From contig NC_014121.1 of assembly GCF_000025565.1 (NCBI RefSeq), forward strand, positions 2,852,001 to 2,916,000: a stretch of DNA of 64,000 nucleotides. The letters are read 5' to 3'. The translations under genes and the position numbers were made by a program. Below the pieces are notes generated by a model. That model was not told where the DNA came from and made no database searches. It saw only the letters and a program-made list of their open reading frames with translations. This stretch comes from Enterobacter cloacae subsp. cloacae ATCC 13047. Lineage in GTDB: Bacteria; Pseudomonadota; Gammaproteobacteria; Enterobacterales; Enterobacteriaceae. Within the stretch, counting starts at the first letter, position 1. Each line of letters begins with the position of its first letter. Positions 57,544 to 64,000 of this stretch are shown here, one piece after another.

Positions 57544-57971
57544 TAATGATTCTCCTGCTGTTGCATCTTATGAACGATATGAGGCGCGATAATCATCTGC
57601 ACGCCATTACTGCTGTGGATCGGATGTGCCTTTTTCACCTGGCGGTTAGCGCTGCGCTTTGAAAAATCGCTGTCGCTCAGACTCCCGAACCCTTCAAACG
57701 TCAGACGCGCCCTGGATATGCCCTGGCGCAGCTGAATCATTGCCCGGTAGTCCAGGCGTTCGAATAACTCTGACCAGTAGCATTTGCTCAGATGGGCTTT
57801 GAAAACGTCCATTCCGGAAGCAACTGCGGCCGCATGTAAAACAACCCCGCGCCATTCTGGTGTTAATTTGTCCCACCATTCGGCGGCTTCGCTTTTCTCA
57901 CTCCAGTATTTACGGCGGATATTCCCCAGCCACTTCAGGCCAATTTCCTGCTGCTTTTCGCTAATGGCCAT
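57543..57971 (-). CDS. Early phage protein of unknown function
   Basis: 142 residues from the ATG at 57971 (MAISEKQQEIGLKWLGNIRRKYW), with GGAGGCGTT ahead. Residues 85-130 have a basic, DNA-binding-like look (RQGISRARLTFEGFGSLSDSDFSKRSAN). It overlaps the Fil-like gene by 11 bp. The family was not firmly identified. Confidence 0.6.
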   Translation of the reverse strand: MAISEKQQEIGLKWLGNIRRKYWSEKSEAAEWWDKLTPEWRGVVLHAAAVASGMDVFKAHLSKCYWSELFERLDYRAMIQLRQGISRARLTFEGFGSLSDSDFSKRSANRQVKKAHPIHSSNGVQMIIAPHIVHKMQQQENH

Positions 57972-58155
57972 AACGCCTCCTGATAATCCCGAACAAACGA
58001 AACCACCATGGACGACGAGACGAACGGGCATTGAATTTGTACTGGTGGCCAGGGTTCCAGCGCTGTCCGTTTGGCAGTTCAAGCCAACCAGTTGACCCGC
58101 TGGCCAGCTGCATGGCCGGAGATTCTTTTTTCAGGTAGGTAACGAACGCTTTCAT
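57961..58155 (-). CDS. Fil-like phage filamentation protein
   Basis: 64 residues (MKAFVTYLKKESPAMQLASGSTGWLELPNGQRWNPG...). The SPxxxLxxGSxGWLELPNGQRW pattern is like Fil proteins of P2/186-type phages, which inhibit division when expressed. The evidence is pattern recall only. Confidence 0.55.
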   Translation of the reverse strand: MKAFVTYLKKESPAMQLASGSTGWLELPNGQRWNPGHQYKFNARSSRRPWWFRLFGIIRRRYGH

Positions 58156-58164
58156 GGTTATCCC

Positions 58165-58668
58165 TCACATCATGCCGCTGGCGCTGGTAGTCACGATATC
58201 GACGGCAGCAGCAAGAACCGGCGCAGACTGGAGGCGGCTTTCAACGGTGTAAGCCAGAACGGAAAGGGAACGGATGGCATCACGGGCACGATCAAGAATT
58301 TGTGTGCGGCGTGCGGCGGTCATGTGCTCAGTTGATACAGCTTCCCCAGCGATCGCACCCACATTTGCAGTGGCACTCAACGCGCAAAATTGCATGTTGG
58401 CTTCAGTGGCGTTATTGACCGGAACGGACGGAAGGCAGTTAATCTGCCCCAGCATCCCATCCAGCAGACGGGCATCTTCCGTGTAATCGGTGATAGCCAG
58501 CAGCTCGTCACAGGTAAGGCGGTGTGGTTGAATCGGGTTCAACTTATTGCGCAGGATCTGCGGACGCATACCAACGGCAGCGGCCACATCTTCCAGATTG
58601 TGCGACAGCGCAAACGCTCGGCAAGCTGCATCAAAATGTGCATGTTTGGAAGTTTGGTAATCAAACAT
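58165..58668 (-). CDS. CII-like regulatory protein
   Basis: 167 residues from ATG 58668 (MFDYQTSKHAHFDAACRAFAL), with GAGGGTG ahead. It has an HTH of the phage regulatory CII family (DVAAAVGMRPQILRNKLNP), and the long helical C-terminus is as in 186 CII. In 186 this protein activates establishment of lysogeny. It follows cox with a short gap. Confidence 0.8.
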   Translation of the reverse strand: MFDYQTSKHAHFDAACRAFALSHNLEDVAAAVGMRPQILRNKLNPIQPHRLTCDELLAITDYTEDARLLDGMLGQINCLPSVPVNNATEANMQFCALSATANVGAIAGEAVSTEHMTAARRTQILDRARDAIRSLSVLAYTVESRLQSAPVLAAAVDIVTTSASGMM

Positions 58669-58700
58669 AGTCAGCACCCTCTCAGCGTTTCAAAATCGAA

Positions 58701-58922
58701 TCAGTTAAGTACGATGTTGCAACCCGCGAGGGCGTCTATGGTCAGAGCCGCGATATTAATCATGACTTTTTCACGCCCCATATCTTTGCGAAGGCGGTGA
58801 CGTGGTAAGCGGCCATCTTTCAGCATTGCTTCAACGGTATCTTCCGGTAAACCAGTGAGTTCGATGTACTTCTCTTTTGAGATAGAAGGGACGGGCAGAT
58901 TGATTGAAATGTTAGTGGTCAT
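58701..58922 (-). CDS. Cox/Apl-type excisionase and transcription repressor
   Basis: 73 residues (MTTNISINLPVPSISKEKYIELTGLPEDTVEAMLKDGRLP...). Winged-helix/HTH with the layout of Cox/Apl proteins. It would direct excision with the integrase and repress the cI promoter. It is the first gene of the leftward early operon, opposite cI. Confidence 0.8.
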   Translation of the reverse strand: MTTNISINLPVPSISKEKYIELTGLPEDTVEAMLKDGRLPRHRLRKDMGREKVMINIAALTIDALAGCNIVLN

Positions 58923-59058
58923 AGTGCAAGATTCCTCGTTTGAGTCTTAAACCGTAGCTAGCGGTGACAAGTATTAATAACTCCATTTCCGTACTTCAAG
59001 CGGAAGGCTAATGCTTCAAATGGAGTTAGTCAACAATTAAAACTCCAAAGGCGTAATT
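58923..59058. promoter_or_regulatory. Lysis-lysogeny switch region between cox and cI
   Basis: A perfect 11-bp inverted repeat (TAACTCCATTT at 58978-58988 and AAATGGAGTTA at 59018-59028) and a third half-site AACTCCAAA at 59041 lie between the divergent genes. These are likely CI and/or Cox operators over the early and lysogenic promoters. Confidence 0.55.
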
Positions 59059-59679
59059 ATGGACTTCAATAGAGGCGGGCAGGAGGTAATCAAGCGATTA
59101 CTAATTGCTTATGGATTCAAGACAAGACAGGCGCTTTGCGAACAGCTTGGCGCATCAACTAGCACAATGAGCACAAGATGGATGAGGGATATTTTTCCCG
59201 CAGACTGGGTTATTCAGTGCGCGATGGAAACAGGCGCTTCGCTTGAATGGCTCTCCTTTGGGAAGGGCGAAGCCTTCCAGAACGGAGCGGAAAACTCTCC
59301 AAATGAGTATAAAAAGACGGCCAACGACAACGCCATGGGTGATGTGGTCGCGGTTCCTCGTAAGAAAATCATTGATGGGAATCTGTACGAATCCAATTTT
59401 TATATGCTCGATAAGGCAATGCTTCCCTCTCACCTCAGCAAGCCGGTAATCATCCTTGATGACGAAATCCCGTACGTCGCAGACATGAAAACTGACGAAC
59501 TATCGGATGGAACATGGGTTGTTGAAATTGAGGGAAAAACAAGCATTAAAGAGCTGACCCGTATTCCTGTTGGCAGGGTGCTTGTAGCCCCAATATCTGG
59601 CGGCCAATCTTTTGAATGTGGGATCAATGACCTTAAGCCATTAGCTAAATGCCACTATTACCTAATGTCGAATGTTTAA
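59059..59679 (+). CDS. CI-type prophage repressor
   Basis: 206 residues. N-terminal HTH (KTRQALCEQLGASTSTMSTRWM) of the phage CI repressor family; the C-terminal domain is of 186 CI type, with no obvious Ser-Lys self-cleavage dyad. It maintains lysogeny. If it does not self-cleave, SOS induction needs an anti-repressor, which fits the LexA-controlled gene at 53639. Confidence 0.85.
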   Translation: MDFNRGGQEVIKRLLIAYGFKTRQALCEQLGASTSTMSTRWMRDIFPADWVIQCAMETGASLEWLSFGKGEAFQNGAENSPNEYKKTANDNAMGDVVAVPRKKIIDGNLYESNFYMLDKAMLPSHLSKPVIILDDEIPYVADMKTDELSDGTWVVEIEGKTSIKELTRIPVGRVLVAPISGGQSFECGINDLKPLAKCHYYLMSNV

Positions 59680-59697
59680 TGGTGCGAACATCAAACA

Positions 59698-59725
59698 TTG
59701 ACACTGTATAAATAAACAGTAAATC
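59698..59725 (+). promoter_or_regulatory. Integrase promoter with LexA (SOS) box 2 in its spacer
   Basis: TTGACA (59698-59703) is followed by CTGTATAAATAAACAG (59704-59719, CTGT-N8-ACAG) and TAAATC (59720-59725) as a weak -10. The LexA box thus fills the space between -35 and -10, about 40 bp before the int ATG. Confidence 0.65.
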
Positions 59726-59757
59726 ATACCCCCATAGCAAGTAATAAGGGGTATTGA

Positions 59758-60807
59758 ATGGCTATTCGGAAACTTGAAACGGGCAAATGGCTCTGTGAAT
59801 GCTACCCTGCCGGACGTTCCGGGCGCAGGGTTCGAAAGCAATTTGCAACAAAAGGTGAGGCAATGGCCTTTGAGCGCCACACGATGGATGAGGCCGCGGC
59901 CAAACCGTGGCTGGGTGATGTTGCTGATCGGCGCTCTTTAAAAGATATTGTTAACCTCTGGTATAAACTGCACGGCATTTCGCTTTCTGCTGGCGAACAC
60001 GTATACGAAAAGCTACTGCTGATCGTGGACGCACTAGGAAATCCTCTGGCTACATCGCTCACCCCAAAAATGTTTGCTCACTACCGCGATAAACGCCTAA
60101 CGGGAGAGATATATTTCAGTGAGAAATGGAAGAATGGCGCTAGCCCTGTCACGGTAAATCTTGAACAAAGTTATTTAAGCGGTGCCTTTAGTGAACTGAT
60201 TCGCTTGGGCGAATGGCTTCAGCCAAACCCTCTTGAAAACATGCGTAAGTTTACTATTGCTGAAAAGGAAATGGCCTGGCTGACACATGATCAGATTGCA
60301 GAACTTCTGTATGACTGCCAGCGCCAAAATAAGCTGTTGACGCTGGTTGTGAAGATTTGCCTCAGTACTGGGGCAAGATGGAGAGAGGCAGTCAATCTGA
60401 CAAGGTCGCAGGTAACGAAGTACCGCATCACGTTCACCAGAACAAAGGGAAAGAAAAACAGAAGCATCCCTATCAGCAAGGAGCTATATGAAGAAATCAC
60501 CGCGCTGAAGGGGTTCAAGTTTTTTGATGACTACTATTTTCAATTTGCATCAGTGATGGATAAAACTTCTATCATCTTGCCGCGTGGCCAGCTAACGCAT
60601 GTTCTTCGCCATACCTTTGCAGCTCACTTTATGATGTCCGGGGGAAACATACTCGCTCTGCAAAAAATACTGGGACACCACGATATAAAGATGACTATGC
60701 GTTATGCCCACCTCGCGCCAGATCACCTTGAAACTGCGTTAAGGTTTAACCCCCTAGCTACTATGCACAATGGCGACAAAATGGCGGCAGCGGTTGCCAC
60801 TCCCTGA
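59758..60807 (+). CDS. int: Tyrosine-recombinase integrase (P2/HP1 type)
   Basis: 349 residues. Catalytic residues are visible: Arg207 (TGARWREAV), His281/Arg284 (HVLRHTF), His307 (LGHHD) and Tyr316 (MRYAHLA). The start ATG is preceded by AAGGGG. It recombines attP with attB in rybB. It is transcribed towards attR, and its 3' end contains a probable arm-type site (60771-60792). Confidence 0.93.
   Translation: MAIRKLETGKWLCECYPAGRSGRRVRKQFATKGEAMAFERHTMDEAAAKPWLGDVADRRSLKDIVNLWYKLHGISLSAGEHVYEKLLLIVDALGNPLATSLTPKMFAHYRDKRLTGEIYFSEKWKNGASPVTVNLEQSYLSGAFSELIRLGEWLQPNPLENMRKFTIAEKEMAWLTHDQIAELLYDCQRQNKLLTLVVKICLSTGARWREAVNLTRSQVTKYRITFTRTKGKKNRSIPISKELYEEITALKGFKFFDDYYFQFASVMDKTSIILPRGQLTHVLRHTFAAHFMMSGGNILALQKILGHHDIKMTMRYAHLAPDHLETALRFNPLATMHNGDKMAAAVATP
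60771..60792. repeat. Probable integrase arm-type site, right (P arm), inside the int 3' end
   Basis: TGGCGACAAAATGGCGGC repeats the block at 29474-29495 with one difference. It contains two TGGCG(A/G)C units 11 bp apart and lies about 90 bp from the core. Confidence 0.5.
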
Positions 60808-60870
60808 CCTTTACTACCCCTAACTACTATTTTAACTTATTGATTTTAAAGTAAGTGATTGTTTTTTCTA

Positions 60871-60896
60871 ACCCATTTATATAAATGGGTTTTTTG
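60871..60896 (+). terminator. Terminator of int, half of it inside attR
   Basis: ACCCATTTAT and ATAAATGGGT form a perfect 20-bp palindrome followed by six T. The right part of the stem and the T-run belong to the attachment core, so the phage brings its own left arm for this terminator. Confidence 0.75.
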
Positions 60897-60906
60897 TTGC
60901 CTGAAA
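60885..60906. repeat. attR core (22-bp direct repeat with attL)
   Basis: Identical over 22 bp to 29405-29426. Right junction of the prophage; host DNA resumes at 60907. Confidence 0.92.
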
Positions 60907-60996
60907 TTCTCTGCTCCATCATCCCCCCTCTTCCCTCCCCCGCCTCAAACATATATGATTAAACAAATATGTATTAACTATCCGCAGGGTTCAACC

Positions 60997-61317
60997 ATGC
61001 TCCACCCGCTCCAGCTTTTCAAAACCCTCTCCGACGAAACGCGGCTCTCTATCGTCATGCTTCTGCGTGAAGCCGGTGAGCTATGCGTCTGCGATCTCTG
61101 TTCCGCAACCACGGAGTCACAGCCGAAAGTCTCGCGCCATATGGCCTTACTTCGCGAATCCGGGCTGGTTATCGACCGTCGTGAGGGGAAGTGGGTCTAT
61201 TACCGTTTGTCTCCGAACATGCCTGCTTGGGCAGCTACCGTCATCGATAACAGCTGGAATTGCCTGCGGGAAGAAACGCGTGCAAGGCTAAAGAATAGCC
61301 TTCCTGGATCATGTTAA
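60997..61317 (+). CDS. arsR: Arsenical resistance repressor ArsR
   Basis: 106 residues from ATG 60997 (MLHPLQLFKTLSDETRL). The As(III)-binding ELCVCDLC motif and winged-helix SQPKVSRHMALLRESGLV are present. It represses arsRBC until arsenite binds. The palindromic CATATATG/ATATG stretch around 60950-60970 may be its operator. It lies directly beside attR. Confidence 0.94.
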   Translation: MLHPLQLFKTLSDETRLSIVMLLREAGELCVCDLCSATTESQPKVSRHMALLRESGLVIDRREGKWVYYRLSPNMPAWAATVIDNSWNCLREETRARLKNSLPGSC

Positions 61318-61352
61318 ACACATTCATAGAAACAGATATAACGGAGTAAACG

Positions 61353-62642
61353 ATGTTTCTGGCAGGGGCAATTTTTCTGTTTACGCTGGTACTGGTCATC
61401 TGGCAGCCCAAAGGGCTCAGTATCGGCTGGAGCGCGACGATTGGCGCCGGGCTGGCGCTGGCCAGCGGCGTGATCCACCTTAACGATATTCCGGTGGTGT
61501 GGAATATCGTCTGGAATGCCACGGCGACGTTTATCGCCGTTATTATCATCAGCCTGCTGCTGGATGAGTCCGGCTTTTTCGAGTGGGCAGCGCTGCATGT
61601 CGCCCGCTGGGGAAACGGTCGGGGGCGTTTGCTCTTTACTTATATCGTGCTGCTGGGTGCGGCCGTCGCGGCGCTGTTTGCCAATGACGGTGCAGCGTTG
61701 ATCCTGACACCTATCGTCATCGCCATGCTGCTGGCGCTGGGGTTCAGCAAGCAGGCCACGCTGGCGTTTGTGATGGCGGCAGGTTTTATCGCCGATACCG
61801 CCAGCCTGCCGCTGATTGTCTCGAACCTGGTCAACATTGTGTCGGCAGACTTCTTTAAGCTGGGGTTCAGCGAATACGCCTCGGTGATGATCCCGGTTGA
61901 TATCGCCGCGATTGCTGCCACGCTGGTGATGCTGCATCTGTTCTTTCGCAAGGAAATTCCACCGGAATATGATCTTGCGAAACTCCAGGAGCCCGCCCGG
62001 GCCATTCACGATCTCCCGACGTTCAGAACAGGCTGGATAGTGCTACTGCTTCTTCTCGTCGGCTTCTTTGTGCTTGAGCCTCTCGGCATTCCGGTCAGCG
62101 CCATTGCAACAGCTGGTGCGCTGATTTTATTCGCCGTTGCAAAACGCGGACACGCGATTAATACCGGAAAAGTGCTGCGCGGCGCACCGTGGCAGATCGT
62201 CATCTTCTCACTGGGGATGTATCTGGTGGTCTACGGTTTGCGTAACGCCGGGTTAACCGAATACCTTTCAGGCGTGCTGAATGCGCTGTCCACCCACGGT
62301 TTATGGGTGACCACCCTCGGAACCGGGTTCATCACCGCCTTCCTGTCATCCATAATGAACAATATGCCCACGGTGCTGATTGGCGCACTCTCTATTGATG
62401 GCAGCACGGCAACAGGATTGATTAAAGAAGCGATGATTTATGCCAACGTGATTGGCTGCGATCTGGGGCCAAAAATCACGCCTATCGGTAGTCTCGCCAC
62501 CCTGCTCTGGCTCCACGTGCTGGCGCAAAAAAACATGACCATTACCTGGGGCTACTATTTCCGGACGGGCATCATCATGACGCTGCCGGTTCTGTTTGTG
62601 ACGCTCGCCGCGCTGGCGTTACGTCTCTCCTTCACACTGTAA
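61353..62642 (+). CDS. arsB: Arsenite/antimonite efflux permease ArsB
   Basis: 429 residues, the E. coli length, with about 12 membrane helices. Segments [20 protein letters not shown] and [17 protein letters not shown] are typical of ArsB. It exports arsenite and antimonite. It is 35 bp after arsR and 12 bp before arsC. Confidence 0.95.
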   Translation: MFLAGAIFLFTLVLVIWQPKGLSIGWSATIGAGLALASGVIHLNDIPVVWNIVWNATATFIAVIIISLLLDESGFFEWAALHVARWGNGRGRLLFTYIVLLGAAVAALFANDGAALILTPIVIAMLLALGFSKQATLAFVMAAGFIADTASLPLIVSNLVNIVSADFFKLGFSEYASVMIPVDIAAIAATLVMLHLFFRKEIPPEYDLAKLQEPARAIHDLPTFRTGWIVLLLLLVGFFVLEPLGIPVSAIATAGALILFAVAKRGHAINTGKVLRGAPWQIVIFSLGMYLVVYGLRNAGLTEYLSGVLNALSTHGLWVTTLGTGFITAFLSSIMNNMPTVLIGALSIDGSTATGLIKEAMIYANVIGCDLGPKITPIGSLATLLWLHVLAQKNMTITWGYYFRTGIIMTLPVLFVTLAALALRLSFTL

Positions 62643-62654
62643 TGAGCCACTGAT

Positions 62655-63086
62655 ATGACCAACATCACCATTTACCACAACCCCGCCTGCGGCACCTCGC
62701 GCAACACGCTGGAGATGATCCGCAACAGCGGCACCGAGCCAGAGATCATTCTCTATCTGGAAAATCCGCCGTCACGCGATGAACTGATCAAACTGATTGC
62801 CGACATGGGCATTTCGGTGCGGGCGCTGCTGCGTACAAACGTGGAGCCCTATGAGCAACTGGGCCTGGCAGAAGAGACATTCACTGACGACCAGCTTATC
62901 GGTTTTATGCTGCAACACCCGATCCTGATTAACCGTCCGATTGTGGTGACGCCGCTGGGCACCCGCCTGTGCCGCCCGTCTGAAGTGGTCCTCGATATTC
63001 TGCCGGATGCGCAGAAAGGGGCATTTACGAAAGAGGACGGTGAAGCCGTCGTGGATGCCAGCGGGAAAAAAATCACCCAGAAATAG
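62655..63086 (+). CDS. arsC: Arsenate reductase (glutaredoxin-dependent) ArsC
   Basis: 143 residues. Catalytic Cys12 in YHNPACGTSRNTL, with the basic residues of the plasmid R773-type family (RPIVVTPLGTRLCRP). It reduces arsenate to arsenite with glutathione and glutaredoxin (grxA is in this window). Last gene of arsRBC. Confidence 0.95.
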   Translation: MTNITIYHNPACGTSRNTLEMIRNSGTEPEIILYLENPPSRDELIKLIADMGISVRALLRTNVEPYEQLGLAEETFTDDQLIGFMLQHPILINRPIVVTPLGTRLCRPSEVVLDILPDAQKGAFTKEDGEAVVDASGKKITQK

Positions 63087-63101
63087 AGGCGGGCCTGCAG
63101 G

Positions 63102-63653
63102 CTAGCGGTCCCTCTCGCCTGCAATCCTTCCTACCATCGCCCGGATCTCCTCGCGCGTCAGCGGCGCTCTGTCGGTGACAAAGTGCAGCGTCATTCCTTC
63201 GATAAAGGCGTCCAGCGCGCGGGTGGTGACCGGGTCAAACCACTGCTCAAGCGTCGTCTGGCTCATCTGCATCCAGTCCTGCATTACTGTTTTCAGCGCC
63301 GCGCTGCGGTGCATAAAAGTATAGAGCTGGTACATCAGCGCCATGTTGTGCGGCGTCGTCACCTGCGAGCTGTGGATCAGCGTGGTGATGGATTCACACG
63401 CCATCTCCGGGCTGGTTACCCCCGCGAAGAAATCACGGTACTGCTGCGACATCTGCCGGGTAAACCACGTGAAAGCCTCTTCCAGCAGCGACTCCATGCC
63501 CTCAAAATAGTAGGTCATCGACCCCAGCGGAACGCCGGCACAGCTGGCGATTTTACGGTGCGTGACGGCATGGATACCGTGCTCAGCAATGGTGTCCAGC
63601 GTCGCCTGCAGGATCTTCTCCCGGCGATGCGGGTCGTTTGGTGGTCTGCTCAT
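63102..63653 (-). CDS. rcdA: TetR-family regulator RcdA (YbjK)
   Basis: 183 residues from ATG 63653 ([15 protein letters not shown]); the longer frame upstream lies in ybjJ. N-terminal TetR HTH ([25 protein letters not shown]). In E. coli RcdA controls csgD and other stress/biofilm genes and itself. It is divergent from ybjJ, with a palindromic operator between them. Confidence 0.93.
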   Translation of the reverse strand: MSRPPNDPHRREKILQATLDTIAEHGIHAVTHRKIASCAGVPLGSMTYYFEGMESLLEEAFTWFTRQMSQQYRDFFAGVTSPEMACESITTLIHSSQVTTPHNMALMYQLYTFMHRSAALKTVMQDWMQMSQTTLEQWFDPVTTRALDAFIEGMTLHFVTDRAPLTREEIRAMVGRIAGERDR

Positions 63654-63668
63654 ACATGCCTCATCTGA

Positions 63669-63690
63669 TTTGTGTACAAATGTACACAAA
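63669..63690. promoter_or_regulatory. TetR-type operator between rcdA and ybjJ
   Basis: TTTGTGTAC and GTACACAAA form a perfect 9-bp dyad with spacer AAAT, 16 bp upstream of rcdA. Likely RcdA autoregulatory site, also able to act on ybjJ. Confidence 0.6.
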
Positions 63691-63735
63691 CTTGCTAGTG
63701 TTGTCGCTATTGTTGTGCTTCTGGTGCTTATCTCA

Positions 63736-64000
63736 ATGACTCTGACCTCATCCCGTAAGGCCCTGCGGTTGCGCATGTGGGCGCTTTTCATGTTCTTCTT
63801 TATTCCGGGTCTGCTGATGGCGTCCTGGGCCACGCGTACCCCGGCAATCCGCGATATTTTGTCGGTCTCCACCGCGGAGATGGGCATTGTGCTGTTTGGC
63901 CTGTCGATAGGCTCAATGAGCGGTATTCTCTGCTCGGCGTGGCTGGTGAAGCGCTTTGGTACCCGGGCGGTGATCCGCACCACCATGTGCTGCGCAATAC
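63736..64000 (+). CDS. ybjJ: MFS transporter YbjJ (partial, runs off right edge)
   Basis: The first 88 residues ([31 protein letters not shown]...) are nearly the same as E. coli YbjJ, with a first membrane helix and the second starting at [15 protein letters not shown]. Major facilitator superfamily; the substrate is unknown. The gene continues beyond the window. Confidence 0.9.
   Translation, partial: MTLTSSRKALRLRMWALFMFFFIPGLLMASWATRTPAIRDILSVSTAEMGIVLFGLSIGSMSGILCSAWLVKRFGTRAVIRTTMCCAI

Noticed and set aside
61314..62009. 231-codon minus-strand frame opposite arsB
   Set aside because: Antisense to arsB with low-complexity His/Gln/Arg sequence.

Overview
The window is chromosomal DNA of an Enterobacteriaceae member, most probably Enterobacter or a close relative such as Lelliottia or Leclercia. 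The backbone follows the E. coli order amiD-ybjQ-ybjP-artPIQM-artJ-rlmC-ybjO-potIHGF-ybjN-rimK-nfsA-grxA-ybjM-ybjL-rybB-rcdA-ybjJ with near-identical proteins. It also carries a type II secretion locus, an extra two-component system and an arsRBC operon that interrupt that order. REP/BIME elements sit between several genes.

Region 1 (1-9262) is a type II secretion system. gspC-D-E-F-G-H run leftwards off the window edge, and gspA-gspB run rightwards from a shared intergenic region. gspA is cut by an in-frame stop and its ATPase domain has lost the Walker motifs. A Crp/IprA-like regulator converges on gspB.

Region 2 (9526-29302) is host core. It holds a peptidoglycan-recycling amidase, the arginine ABC importer under probable ArgR boxes, a two-component pair whose response regulator is frameshifted into its kinase, rlmC, the putrescine importer potFGHI, the rimK/nfsA/grxA stress cluster, and the ybjL transporter.

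Region 3 (29405-60906) is a prophage of about 31.5 kb of the P2 superfamily. Its gene order resembles Haemophilus phage HP1: sheath, tube, holin, endolysin, Rz/Rz1, tail chaperone, tape measure, baseplate, fibre. It lies in the 3' end of the small-RNA gene rybB, and a 22-bp core that includes the RybB terminator is repeated at both ends. Structural genes run leftwards from a divergent promoter region near 50.2 kb, while terminase, portal and an Ogr-type activator run rightwards. The replication and lysogeny module (gpA-like nuclease, Dam methylase, CII, Cox, CI, integrase) fills the right end. Notable points are a complete -1 frameshift signal in the tail-chaperone gene, two LexA-type SOS boxes (one before a small putative anti-repressor gene, one inside the integrase promoter), a PIN-domain cargo gene beside attL, and an IS3-family element that cuts the receptor-binding end off the tail fibre.

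Region 4 (60907-64000) is host again: arsR-arsB-arsC, then rcdA and the start of ybjJ around a TetR-type operator.

Several reading frames (response regulator, tape measure, portal) look broken by one-base losses in homopolymers. These may be assembly errors and should be checked against reads before any biological reading.
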